From Yoonia vestfoldensis (GTDB lineage: Bacteria > Pseudomonadota > Alphaproteobacteria > Rhodobacterales > Rhodobacteraceae): DNA of 64,000 bases. Made by a program: the position numbers and the translations under genes. Below are positions 1-8,100 of this stretch, in pieces. The stretch lies in NCBI RefSeq assembly GCF_002158905.1, contig NZ_CP021431.1:3674001-3738000 (forward strand), read 5' to 3'. How positions within the stretch are numbered: position 1 is the first letter of the stretch; each line of letters opens with the position of its first letter. The notes under the pieces are model-generated. The model had not been told where the DNA came from, did no database searches, and saw only the letters and a program-made list of their open reading frames with translations.

Positions 1-474
1 CAGAAACGCTTGCTCGGTGTTTATCAGCGGCACCGTCTGCCCATCCATCGGACCCCCGACAATGACAGCCGTTGCCGTGATCTCAGGCGCAGAGCCAGAC
101 ACGCTTTCGCTCGTCAAAAGCCCTTCGTTGTATTGCCCCACCCCTGTCAGGCCGGCTGTCAGCTTGATGAACTTTGCGCTGCCTGCATTGCTGGGAATAG
201 GGCAACCCGTGATGTGGTCCCAGACAGGAAAAGGGATACCAATTAATGGTATGGCTGCGACAGCATCAACCAGGGTTTCGCTGCCAAGAAGTGCGCCGTC
301 GATGAAATCGATCGCAGCTTCACTGTATGTCAACAGGTCGGCCAGGTTTGTGTATCCGGGGCCTGTGACCCAATTCCAAAACAGCGGCGTTCGCTCGGCC
401 CAGGTCGCAGGGTTGTTCACGTCCGGCAGTTGCGAGGTGTATGGCGCCAGCGTCGGCGTGGTGGGTCTGGGCAT
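1..474 (-). CDS. Phage tail protein, N-terminal part (C-terminus off window)
   Basis: The reading frame is open from an ATG at 474 to the window edge (158 codons). It starts MPRPTTPTLAP and contains a WNWV segment near residue 33 and the stretch GPMDGQTVPL near the cut. This layout is common in tail fibre or tail-tip proteins encoded after the tape measure in siphoviruses, but no catalytic motif is visible. Its ATG shares one base with the stop of the upstream gene (TAATG), so the two are probably translationally coupled. The product name is an inference from position. Confidence 0.6.
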   Translation of the reverse strand, partial: MPRPTTPTLAPYTSQLPDVNNPATWAERTPLFWNWVTGPGYTNLADLLTYSEAAIDFIDGALLGSETLVDAVAAIPLIGIPFPVWDHITGCPIPSNAGSAKFIKLTAGLTGVGQYNEGLLTSESVSGSAPEITATAVIVGGPMDGQTVPLINTEQAFL

Positions 475-1373
475 TACTGCACCCCTTCTGTTTCAAGTGA
501 GAAAATGTAGCCAGCAGGGAAGTTGATCGGGACGGTGATGTCCCGCACGATCCCAACTCCAGTCGTGACCGAACGGCCCTGTTCGGCCTCATAAACAACG
601 CGATCACCGGACAGCCTGCGCAAATCACCCCAGAGCGTGTCGATGAACACCTGTTCGCCAAAGATCTCGAACGTGGCGTTTACCCGGCTGGGTCGCTTCA
701 CGTAGCGCGGCACACCAAACTCGTCGTCCTCATAGATTGATCGGCTGGCGACACGGATCGTTGTGCCGTAAAGCGCCCGACCGATGTTGTATCCGTCGTC
801 GATGATGTTGACCTCGCCAAGCTGCGTAAGGTCGCCTTCGATGGTCACTGTGACGCGGACGCTGTTCACGGGAAAATCTTTGAAGATATGGTTGGTGTCG
901 CCAGAACTCGGTTGCGTGAATAGCCAGTCGTAATAGCTATTCAGACTGAACCCGAGCAGGTTGATCGTTTGAGTGGCAATCAGCGTGTCAGACGCGTTGT
1001 AAAACTCAGCCTTCGCTGTGGCGCCGAATGCTTCAAAGATCCCAACCCCTGCGATGTTCGCAAAATTGTCGATCGTAAAAACGATGTTTCCAGACGTGTT
1101 TTCTGTGATCGTGGACAGAACGCCGTCAACCGCTGCGAAGGCATTCGTTGGGCCTTTGACCTGCCAATATTGCGGCGTCTGGAACCTGCTTGAAAACAGG
1201 TCGGGCTGCCTGCCAACAGTCCCGTCGACGAGGCAGCCGTAGATCACATGGGCAAAGATTACCTCATCGCCGATGACGTAGGTCGTTGCGCCGTTATACG
1301 CCGGCGCTTCTGTTTCCGGCAGGTTCGACGTCACATCCGCAAGGTCGAGGTCTTTGATCGATCCGATGAACAT
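474..1373 (-). CDS. Phage tail protein downstream of the tape measure
   Basis: This 299-residue protein is not assigned to a family I can name. The central part (about residues 85-190) is rich in beta-forming, aromatic and polar residues, and reads like a carbohydrate-binding-type sandwich. The C-terminal 90 residues (from VASRSIYEDDEFG) look like a conserved phage baseplate or tail-assembly domain. Start and stop both overlap the neighbouring genes by one base (TAATG), which fixes the start at 1373. Position directly after the tape measure suggests a distal-tail or tail-tip role; this is inference. Confidence 0.6.
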   Translation of the reverse strand: MFIGSIKDLDLADVTSNLPETEAPAYNGATTYVIGDEVIFAHVIYGCLVDGTVGRQPDLFSSRFQTPQYWQVKGPTNAFAAVDGVLSTITENTSGNIVFTIDNFANIAGVGIFEAFGATAKAEFYNASDTLIATQTINLLGFSLNSYYDWLFTQPSSGDTNHIFKDFPVNSVRVTVTIEGDLTQLGEVNIIDDGYNIGRALYGTTIRVASRSIYEDDEFGVPRYVKRPSRVNATFEIFGEQVFIDTLWGDLRRLSGDRVVYEAEQGRSVTTGVGIVRDITVPINFPAGYIFSLETEGVQ

Positions 1374-4300
1374 TACACCACCCCCCCGTAAAGCCGAATG
1401 TCGCGCTGTTCGTTGGCTAGGCGCTCAAGCGCCAATCGCATCAGCTTGAGCTCTGTCAGTTGGGCATCGTCGGCTTCTTTCTGGACCAGAAAGCGCCGAT
1501 CTTCCGCAGCCGAAATTGTCGCCGTGAAGCGGTCGTTGAACCTGTTGCTGTCGAGCGAGAGCGGTTGGCGAAACAGGTCCATTGTTCGCTGGATCGCCTC
1601 ATAGGCAGCTGCTTGATCCTCCAATGCATAGATTTGGTTCAGCAGTGGCAGGTTCAGCGCGTTGATTGCGGCTCGTTCCCGTTCGCGCTGCCGGTTCAGC
1701 AGCTCCATATCGCGGCCCTGCAATCGCAAGAGCTCGTCTTCAAGCTGGACGCGCTGATTGGCGACTTCAAGCAGCTCATTCACGCTGCCGATATGCGGGA
1801 CCAGTGACGCAAACGCATCGCCCATCTTTGCCAGCTGATCCTGAACAGCGGCTGTTGCTTCGCTTTCGGACAGTCCCTTAAGAGACAGCCGGAAATCATA
1901 TGAGAACCCGGCGAACGCGTTAGCGCCAAAGCCAAGCGCAGACGCCGCCTGGCGCACACCATCCTGCATCGCCGCGATCGAGGTACCGATGGCGCTGTCC
2001 TGCACGACCCGTTCATTGGTGCTTGTGCGCCGCGACAGGCCGAAAAAACGGCTTTTCTGGATCTTCTCGAATTCCTTCACGGTCGCGCCCATCGCGTTGA
2101 CCGTGACGTCAAGACCCTTGTCCAGTTCCTTGGTCTTTGTGCGGAACGCGCCGATAGCCAAAGCCGCAGCCGCCAATGGCAGGGCCACAGCGCCAGCCGC
2201 AGCGGCCAGCCCGCCCAGTCCGCCTGTCGCGCCGGATAGAGCTGTGCCAATAGCAGAGAAACCGCCCCCGATGCCGCCGGACGCAACGCCCGATGCAAAG
2301 AAGTTCGCGCCGCCCATAAAGCCCGCGCCAATCGTGCTCGCCGCAGCCCCAACGCCGCCCAGAAGCCCGCCAGCGCCACTAAGGCTGCCAAGGACGCCCT
2401 GCCCTGCGCTTGCGACAGTCCCGATGCCGGACCCGCCGATACCGAGGCTCAGCATGATCTTGTTGCGCGCAGCCGCAACGACTATTTGCCGGATCATATC
2501 TTTGAAGCTAGACACTATACTGGCCGCAAAGGACTTGAAGTCCCGAAACCCGCGCATGACCAGATCACCGAAGGCATCTGCGACGCCATCGACGCCAGTA
2601 GACAGTGGCCCCGACATTGTCTTACCCAGATCCTCGGCCGCTTTGTCGAGCGTCGCCATACCGTTGCGGGCGGCACCGCCGAGTGCGCTGGTAGCAGTAT
2701 CGGCGGCGGTGACGACATCGCCGAAAATCACCTCGCCCCTGTCGCCGAGAGTGATCAGGCTTTCGCCCATGACGACGACATCGCCAGTTGCGCTGGCGAG
2801 TGCATCCTCGAGGCGCTTGATCTGTCGTCCAGCCTCTTCATAGGCTTCCGTCTCGATTTCAGCGCCAGAGAGCAGAGCCTCTTGCTGAATCCTCGCGCGT
2901 CGCAGCACCTCTGCTGTTTGCGCGATGCTCTCGCGATATTCGTTGGGGATCGGCGCGAATTGACCTCCGGCCATGCGCTGCGCCTGATTGCGGTTCTCCG
3001 CCAAGGCTTCATTGGCGAGCTCCACTTCGACGCCAAGGCTCCGAAACTCTGCCGACGACAGCACCGCCTGACGCGCTTCCTGTCTTGCCGCTTCGATCTT
3101 CGCGTAAATCGCGCTGGCCTCGCGCAGCTTTCCTTCGGCGGCGCGACGGCTCAGCTCAATACCCGGCGGCAAGGCCTGCGTCACAGCAGCGATCGCGGAT
3201 ACTTCGTCCGCAAGCGACAGAACGATGTTGTCGACGGCCTTCGAAGTGGCTGATTGCGTTTCGCCGAACCCAACGAAAACGCTGATGTTGTTGGCGATCA
3301 TCTGAGCAACGGCAGAGACACCATTCACCAGATCAGTGATGCCACCAACCAGGACCGTCACGAACTGGATCACGCCGCGGATTGCCTGAGTCAGCCCTGC
3401 ATCGCCAAGCGCTAGGATTAAGCCGGAAACTGTCGATTGCAGCGTGGTGAGGTCGCCCCCGAGGTTGTCGCGCATAGTGTTAGCCATGTCGGCGGCTGCA
3501 CCGTCTACATTGCGCAGCTCGCTGCCAAATTCAGCAACCCGTGCCGCGCCTTCAACCAAAACCAACGCCCCCGACGCTGCCTCGCGGCCAAAGATCGCTA
3601 TCGCGTCAGCCGTCGAAAGTCCGCGCTCACCAAGGGTCTGCATGACCTCGGCAAGCCCGTTCGTGGCGGGATCGACTTGATCGATGGTAAGCCCGTAATT
3701 TTCCAAGGCTTCTTGCGCCGCTGCCGTCGGGCCAGCCAAGGCAGCCAGGATACCACGAAGAGCCGTGCCGGCCCGTTCACCCTGGATACCAGCGTCAGAC
3801 ATGACACCGATTGCAGCGGCGGTGTCTTCAAGGCCGATGCCAAGGGCAGCCGAGATAGGTGCTACCGTCGACATCGCCTGCCCCAGCTGGCTAACATTTG
3901 TGTTCGCTCGGCTAGACGCAGCGGCAAGGACATCGGATACGTTTGCCGCGTTCCCAGCTGCTATCCCGAAGCCCGACATGATGTTGGACGCAATGTCGGC
4001 AGTGCTCGCAAGATCCATGCCGGACGCTGTGGCAAGGTCGAGGACGGACGGGATTGCGTCCAAAGCTTCTTTCGCGTTGAAGCCGGCCATTGCCAAGAAG
4101 CCCAGACCATCGGCGGCTTGCGACGCAGAAAACTCGGTCGTGGCACCCAACGTCCGAGCCGTATCGCGCAGGGCGCGCAGCTGGGTCTCGGTGGCACCGC
4201 TGATCGCTGCGACTTTCGACATGGAGGTTTCAAATGTCGAAATCTGCCGAACCAGCTGGCCGACTGAAAAGGCACCAGCTGCGGCAATCGCGAGGCCGCC

Positions 4301-4468
4301 AAGCGCCCGCGTGATGCCGCGTGTCGCCTTGACCGCGCTGCCTTCCATGCGATTGAGCGATTTGGAAAAGTCGCCCTGCTTGCGCTGCGCCTGCGAAAGC
4401 CCTCGCGTGAAGTCGGCACTGTCCAGCCCGAGGTTAACCCTCAGGCTGCCGATGACACTTTTGCTCAT
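1373..4468 (-). CDS. Tail tape measure protein, TP901 family
   Basis: This is a 1031-residue protein, the longest in the prophage, as expected for the protein that sets tail length. Residues about 80-260 form a TP901-type core with many Ala/Gly-rich helices (for example MAGFNAKEALDAIPSVLDLA). Several hydrophobic glycine/alanine segments near residues 690-790 could cross the host membrane during DNA injection. A long helical region follows to the C-terminus. It lies directly after the tail chaperones and before the tail-tip genes, the standard order in siphoviruses. Confidence 0.92.
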   Translation of the reverse strand: MSKSVIGSLRVNLGLDSADFTRGLSQAQRKQGDFSKSLNRMEGSAVKATRGITRALGGLAIAAAGAFSVGQLVRQISTFETSMSKVAAISGATETQLRALRDTARTLGATTEFSASQAADGLGFLAMAGFNAKEALDAIPSVLDLATASGMDLASTADIASNIMSGFGIAAGNAANVSDVLAAASSRANTNVSQLGQAMSTVAPISAALGIGLEDTAAAIGVMSDAGIQGERAGTALRGILAALAGPTAAAQEALENYGLTIDQVDPATNGLAEVMQTLGERGLSTADAIAIFGREAASGALVLVEGAARVAEFGSELRNVDGAAADMANTMRDNLGGDLTTLQSTVSGLILALGDAGLTQAIRGVIQFVTVLVGGITDLVNGVSAVAQMIANNISVFVGFGETQSATSKAVDNIVLSLADEVSAIAAVTQALPPGIELSRRAAEGKLREASAIYAKIEAARQEARQAVLSSAEFRSLGVEVELANEALAENRNQAQRMAGGQFAPIPNEYRESIAQTAEVLRRARIQQEALLSGAEIETEAYEEAGRQIKRLEDALASATGDVVVMGESLITLGDRGEVIFGDVVTAADTATSALGGAARNGMATLDKAAEDLGKTMSGPLSTGVDGVADAFGDLVMRGFRDFKSFAASIVSSFKDMIRQIVVAAARNKIMLSLGIGGSGIGTVASAGQGVLGSLSGAGGLLGGVGAAASTIGAGFMGGANFFASGVASGGIGGGFSAIGTALSGATGGLGGLAAAAGAVALPLAAAALAIGAFRTKTKELDKGLDVTVNAMGATVKEFEKIQKSRFFGLSRRTSTNERVVQDSAIGTSIAAMQDGVRQAASALGFGANAFAGFSYDFRLSLKGLSESEATAAVQDQLAKMGDAFASLVPHIGSVNELLEVANQRVQLEDELLRLQGRDMELLNRQRERERAAINALNLPLLNQIYALEDQAAAYEAIQRTMDLFRQPLSLDSNRFNDRFTATISAAEDRRFLVQKEADDAQLTELKLMRLALERLANEQRDIRLYGGVV

Positions 4469-4538
4469 TTCAGAAACCTTTGCGGCTGCACCAATGACCG
4501 CCGAGGAGTCGGTGTTTGGTCACAGCAGATGGATGGTA

Positions 4539-4910
4539 TCAGCGCTTTCGGCTGTTCGATTTCAGGGCGAGGCCGATGAAGAACCCACGCACCTGCGCTT
4601 GATCCGCCTCATCCGATTTTACTTTGCTGGCATGCGGATCCGCGACCGGGGCCGTCGGCTCAAACTTTGGCATCTTCTTGGGATCGTGCTGCGCAAAGGT
4701 CAGCCAATGCGCCAGTTCGTAGTTTCGCATCCGCGCTTGATCATGCTGGCCGATCTGGCGCTTGTGTTCGCCCTCAAGCACCAGCACGATTTCCGCGATC
4801 GTCAGCGGCCAAAACCGTTCATACTGCAGGCCAGCGGCGCACCAATGGCCCAGCAGTTCCATGAACGGGTCTACTGCTTCGCCGGGGCCATCTTCGCTGG
4901 CCCCGCGCCG
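4539..4910 (-). CDS. Frameshift-dependent C-terminal part of the tail assembly chaperone (gpGT-like)
   Basis: This frame has its first ATG at 4862 (107 residues, starting MELLGHW). It is also open upstream to the slippery heptamer at 4910-4916, reading GKRRGASEDGPGEAVDPF before that ATG. After a -1 shift it joins the upstream chaperone to give one protein of about 227 residues. By analogy with lambda gpG and gpGT, the short form coats the tape measure and the fused form recruits tail tube. An independent start at 4862 is the alternative; the heptamer and the open frame make frameshifting more likely. Confidence 0.72.
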   Translation of the reverse strand, partial: RRGASEDGPGEAVDPFMELLGHWCAAGLQYERFWPLTIAEIVLVLEGEHKRQIGQHDQARMRNYELAHWLTFAQHDPKKMPKFEPTAPVADPHASKVKSDEADQAQVRGFFIGLALKSNSRKR

Positions 4911-5221
4911 TTTCCCGATGCATCCGCCGCGGCCTTTGGGTAAGCCACCGCGACCGCTTCGGACAGCTTCCCGATAGCCGCTTCGATACCCAGCTCGTCC
5001 ATGATGTCGCCGGCCGCGTCTTCGTTCAGCCCGTCGATGTGCGACAGTGCCGCCCAGACAAGGCGGCGCAAGCGTTCGGTGTCGGACGGGCTTTTCTCAA
5101 TGGCAGCAAGGCCAGTGAGAAAGGTCTCGCCCGCGGCGCGCTGATAGCGCACCTGGGCATTGGTGCTGATCCGCATGGTATACACCGTGCCGTTCAGCTC
5201 GAATTCAACGTTACTGATCAT
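4871..5221 (-). CDS. Tail assembly chaperone, short form (GTA gp10-like)
   Basis: This 116-residue protein begins MISNVEFELNG and resembles the small chaperone encoded between the tail tube and tape measure in GTA-like and HK97-like phages. The start at 5221 is chosen because its ATG overlaps the stop of the tail tube gene (ATGA). An in-frame ATG at 5245 would overlap that gene more. Near its end the codons TCG GGA AAC contain a G GGA AAC slippery heptamer in the correct phase for a -1 shift into the next frame. Confidence 0.8.
   Translation of the reverse strand: MISNVEFELNGTVYTMRISTNAQVRYQRAAGETFLTGLAAIEKSPSDTERLRRLVWAALSHIDGLNEDAAGDIMDELGIEAAIGKLSEAVAVAYPKAAADASGNGAGPAKMAPAKQ
4910..4916 (-). 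promoter_or_regulatory. Slippery heptamer for programmed -1 frameshift
   Basis: On the coding strand the bases read G GGA AAC, an X XXY YYZ heptamer in the zero frame of the chaperone gene. Lambda uses G GGA AAG at the same position in the gpG/gpGT pair. The -1 frame is open from here to 4539. Confidence 0.75.
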
Positions 5222-5658
5222 ACTGCTGCTGTCCCTTTCGTCCATTCGACGTCGCCGGTGGTGCGGATGCTGATGGACATGCCGACCAATTCGCCGAGCG
5301 CGCCGGTTTCGAGCATCGGGGTTGGAAACCCTTTGAACTCGAAGATGTCGCCCGTCGCCTGCCCGACAGCCGCTTTCATCGTCGTGCGGTAGAAGATCGG
5401 CGCGTCGTCCGCCTGGTCTGCGAGCTGCTGCTCATAGCCGTCGGCAGTGTAGCCGCAGGGCACGCTGATCACGCCGGCATCTTTCATGCCTTTGACGTAT
5501 TCGCGAAAGCCGTTCGGGCTGTCGAGGGACGTGGCGTCGAGGTATTCGGTCTCGACCACAGGCACGGCGACGCCTTTGCCTTCGGGGATGCTTTCCCATG
5601 CCACGCCGTCGTTGGAACGCTCTACGGTTGCCCCGTAGGCGATGATTTGCTTGCTCAT
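5218..5658 (-). CDS. Major tail tube protein
   Basis: This 146-residue protein starts MSKQIIAYGATVERS. Its acidic, beta-rich pattern (VETEYLDATSLDSPNGFREYV) is typical of siphovirus tail tube subunits, which polymerise into the DNA channel. A strong ribosome site (GGAGG) lies 6-7 bases before the ATG at 5658, as expected for an abundant structural protein. It sits between the tail terminator and the chaperone pair. Assignment rests on motif feel and position. Confidence 0.82.
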   Translation of the reverse strand: MSKQIIAYGATVERSNDGVAWESIPEGKGVAVPVVETEYLDATSLDSPNGFREYVKGMKDAGVISVPCGYTADGYEQQLADQADDAPIFYRTTMKAAVGQATGDIFEFKGFPTPMLETGALGELVGMSISIRTTGDVEWTKGTAAV

Positions 5659-5669
5659 ATGAGCCTCCG

Positions 5670-6056
5670 TTAGGTTGGGTTGTAGTGGGTGATGAAGTCG
5701 AGCGAGACGCGGAAAGGCCGCTTGGCCTCGTTTGATCCGCCCTCGCGTGTGTCCCGCGACAGCGCGTGGAAAACACCTTGGAACCCGTCGCCGCTGTAGC
5801 CGTCGAGAACGGCACGCACGGTGCGGGAAAGCAGTTTGGCCTCTTCGTAAGACATCGCGTAGCAGTCGACCTGAACGCGCCCGATCGAGTGACCGTCCGG
5901 CCCATCGAGGTTATGGCCTTCGGCGTCGTCGATCGTGAACATGACGATCCGCGGATAGCGTGCGCCTTGGACATTGGTGCCGAAGTTGATCCGGTCGCCC
6001 GCGATGCCGCTGACCGCAGGCGATGCGGCGAGGATCGTGCGGAATGCCTCTTCCAT
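5670..6056 (-). CDS. Tail completion/terminator protein, DUF3168 family
   Basis: This 128-residue protein starts MEEAFRTILAASPAVS and contains RINFGTNVQGARYPRIV, VQVDCYA and a central helix EEAKLLSRTVRAVLDGY. This is the pattern of DUF3168 proteins, which cap the end of the tail tube where it joins the head. It lies between the small gene at 6059-6319 and the tail tube gene, matching the usual order of joining proteins before tube. Confidence 0.82.
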   Translation of the reverse strand: MEEAFRTILAASPAVSGIAGDRINFGTNVQGARYPRIVMFTIDDAEGHNLDGPDGHSIGRVQVDCYAMSYEEAKLLSRTVRAVLDGYSGDGFQGVFHALSRDTREGGSNEAKRPFRVSLDFITHYNPT

Positions 6057-6058
6057 AG

Positions 6059-6319
6059 TCAGGCCGCCGGTAGCTGGACAGTGACCACGCCGTAATGACG
6101 GATCGTTGCAATGCAGCTGCCATGGACGGAGGTCTCACCATCCTCCCCGTGCACGATGACAAGATCGCCCGCGAGTTTCAGATCGCCATTTGGCTGCCGG
6201 TCAAACACCACAACCCAGCCTTCTTCATCGTGGCACTCGACAACATCGTCGATCTCGTCACCATCGAGGAACACGGTTGCGCCGTGGTGATCGGGGTTTT
6301 CAGCTGTGTAATGCGGCAT
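6059..6319 (-). CDS. Small acidic phage protein of unknown function
   Basis: This 86-residue protein starts MPHYTAENPDHHGA and is very acidic (GDEIDDVVECHDEEGW), with a beta-rich second half. I recognise no family. It is packed between the HK97 gp10-like protein (3-base gap) and the DUF3168 tail terminator (2-base gap), so it is probably part of the head-tail joining set or a small assembly factor. Confidence 0.6.
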   Translation of the reverse strand: MPHYTAENPDHHGATVFLDGDEIDDVVECHDEEGWVVVFDRQPNGDLKLAGDLVIVHGEDGETSVHGSCIATIRHYGVVTVQLPAA

Positions 6320-6322
6320 GGA

Positions 6323-6778
6323 TTATCCCTTCAGCGCCCTGCGGCGCGCACGTGCGACGGACTTGGTCACCTCGTCGGCCAGTTCTTCGCCCAACCGGTC
6401 AACCAGCGCACGGGCATCTTGATCGAAGGCAGGCCGCAGGTAGGGCTGCGGCCCGTGATTGATGTTGCCGAACTCCTGCTGGATCGCCTGCGGCAATGGA
6501 CCCGGCCCAACGAACACTTCGACCGCCGCGCGATCATCGCGGAACATCTTGCGGTGCGCTTTGGTCTGCGCCCGCGACAGTCTGGTCCCTGCGATGATCG
6601 AGGACTTGAGATCGAAGCCGCCGGTGTTCGGATCATCGGGCGCATAGCTTTTTGCCAGGGCCGCCATCGGCTGTGCGGCGCTCAATAGTGCGCGCCGCAA
6701 CACGCCCTTGCCTGCAGCCTTGCTCAGCTCACCGAGCGCATCGTCAAGTTCCTTGAAGCCTTCAGTCCTGATCTTCAT
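6323..6778 (-). CDS. Head-tail joining protein, HK97 gp10 family
   Basis: This 151-residue protein begins MKIRTEGFKELDDALGEL, followed by a basic helix and the C-terminal signature NHGPQPYLRPAFDQDA, both hallmarks of HK97 gp10-like proteins that act at the head-tail junction. The start at 6778 is preferred because AGGTGG lies six bases upstream; an ATG two codons earlier (6784) would abut that site. The gene overlaps the end of the upstream head-tail adaptor by 17 bases. Confidence 0.85.
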   Translation of the reverse strand: MKIRTEGFKELDDALGELSKAAGKGVLRRALLSAAQPMAALAKSYAPDDPNTGGFDLKSSIIAGTRLSRAQTKAHRKMFRDDRAAVEVFVGPGPLPQAIQQEFGNINHGPQPYLRPAFDQDARALVDRLGEELADEVTKSVARARRRALKG

Positions 6779-7109
6779 TACCATCCACCTGCGCTGCTGT
6801 TGTGATTTCGAGCCATTGGCGACGGCCCAGCGGTTCCTTGATGCCAGTGATCTCGTAGGTGACGCCGCCGCAGACCAGCTGGTCGGTTGGGCGCAGCGCT
6901 GCCGTGAAGGCAGTCCATCGCACGACGAACCGCGTCGTGATCTGGGCTGAGACTTGGCCTGCCCGCCACCGCTCACCATCGGAGACATCCTGTTTGCTCG
7001 CCCAGACCGGCGAGCCGTGATCAGCAAACACGCCCTCGCGCGGGCCGAACGCCGTCTGAATCGTCCCCGCCCGCCGGAACTGCACCAGCCGATCTAGACT
7101 GCGCACCAT
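6762..7109 (-). CDS. Phage head-tail adaptor protein
   Basis: This 115-residue protein starts MVRSLDRLVQFRRAG and contains RWRAGQVSAQITTRFVVRW followed by VCGGVTYEITGIKEPLGRR. This is the pattern of the phage head-tail joining family PF05521. It would form a ring between the connector and the tail. The ATG at 7109 overlaps the upstream stop by one base (TAATG), so this start is chosen over an in-frame ATG at 7124. Confidence 0.85.
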   Translation of the reverse strand: MVRSLDRLVQFRRAGTIQTAFGPREGVFADHGSPVWASKQDVSDGERWRAGQVSAQITTRFVVRWTAFTAALRPTDQLVCGGVTYEITGIKEPLGRRQWLEITTAAQVDGNEDQD

Positions 7110-7678
7110 TAGCCGTGCCCCCACTCGGCTGGCCGCTTGTAGCGGTTCTGCTTGATCAGCCGCTCGACGCCAAACGAGACCTTCAGTGCGTCTGTTTGCT
7201 CGAGTGCGATCCCGGCGTCATACCACTCCTTGGTGAGCATGATGATGGCCTGGCACATGCCTTTGCGCAGCGCGCCCGCAAGATAGCCGACCGATGCCGT
7301 CACGCGCAAAGCTGTACCGTCGCGCAGGTCGGCCAGATATCCTTCGGCAATCCACAGCTTTGGTTCATCGAAGGCAGATAACAAGACGACACCTTCAGTG
7401 CCGAGATGGGTCCAGCTACCATCGTCAGCCTGCGCCGCGACCGTCGTCAGCGACTGAACCGGCGCCACCGGAAACCACCAGCAGGATCCGCCAAGGTACC
7501 GGGTCTCGATGATGACGTCGCGGGGCAGCAGCGGACGGCGGCAAGCGGTTTCGACCACCTCCTGCGCCGCCGACAGATAGCCTGCAATCGTCAGATCGTC
7601 TGCAGGCTCCTCAAGATGTATTGCGCGCCGAAACTCCTCGGGAGTGACGGCCGCGCCAATCTCGCTCGTTGCTCTCAT
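7109..7678 (-). CDS. Head-tail connector protein (gp6-like)
   Basis: This 189-residue protein has an all-helical N-terminal half (VTPEEFRRAIHLEEPADDLTI, YLSAAQEVVETACRRPL) followed by a beta segment and KGMCQAIIMLTKEWYDAG. This is the typical layout of gp6/DNA-packaging connector proteins that form the ring under the portal. It is the first joining gene after the capsid, as in HK97-type phages. Confidence 0.83.
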   Translation of the reverse strand: MRATSEIGAAVTPEEFRRAIHLEEPADDLTIAGYLSAAQEVVETACRRPLLPRDVIIETRYLGGSCWWFPVAPVQSLTTVAAQADDGSWTHLGTEGVVLLSAFDEPKLWIAEGYLADLRDGTALRVTASVGYLAGALRKGMCQAIIMLTKEWYDAGIALEQTDALKVSFGVERLIKQNRYKRPAEWGHG

Positions 7679-7713
7679 ACCGCTGCCCCGCGTTCGTGTT
7701 CAGTCGATGCCGA

Positions 7714-8025
7714 TCAGCTCGCCGCTTCCTTGGTTTTGCCTTGCTGCGGCAAGGCGGCACCGGTTGCGGGCTTGGCATTGGCCAGCGCCGCCTCGCGCGC
7801 CGCCAGATCGGCTTCTTTCTCGGCAAGGGCTTTCTCGCGAGCGGCAAGGTCTGTCGCCGTGGCGGTCGTGGCCTTCGCGATCTTGGCCTCGGCCTTGGCG
7901 TCATAGGCCACGGCCACGGCATTTTCGCCGGAGGTCAAACGCTTGGCGACGTCAGGCTCGAAGCCTGCGATGTCGCCGGGGTTGTAGCGGTCATAGTGCT
8001 TGGTGAACTTGATTGCGGTTTTCAT
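7714..8025 (-). CDS. Small coiled-coil phage protein
   Basis: This 103-residue protein starts MKTAIKFTKHYDRYNPGDIAGF. Residues 58-85 form an Ala/Glu/Lys heptad stretch with the near-repeat AAREKALAEKEADLAAREAA, which predicts a coiled coil. The N-terminal 40 residues resemble a small conserved module often found just after the capsid gene in Rhodobacterales prophages. It may be a head-completion or decoration protein; that role is a guess. Confidence 0.6.
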   Translation of the reverse strand: MKTAIKFTKHYDRYNPGDIAGFEPDVAKRLTSGENAVAVAYDAKAEAKIAKATTATATDLAAREKALAEKEADLAAREAALANAKPATGAALPQQGKTKEAAS

Positions 8026-8100
8026 ATGGTGTCTCCGTCAGAGATGTTGAAAAGGTCACGCCCCCGCATCATGCGGCGGCGTCATGGTCAGGGTCGCGGA

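Noticed and set aside
1989..3253. Long plus-strand reading frames inside the tape measure gene
   Set aside because: They have low-complexity, codon-shadow composition and lie antisense to a well supported gene. The same holds for long frames at 7,669-9,507, 12,396-13,406, 32,038-33,192, 55,924-57,225 and 58,855-60,960, which arise from high GC.
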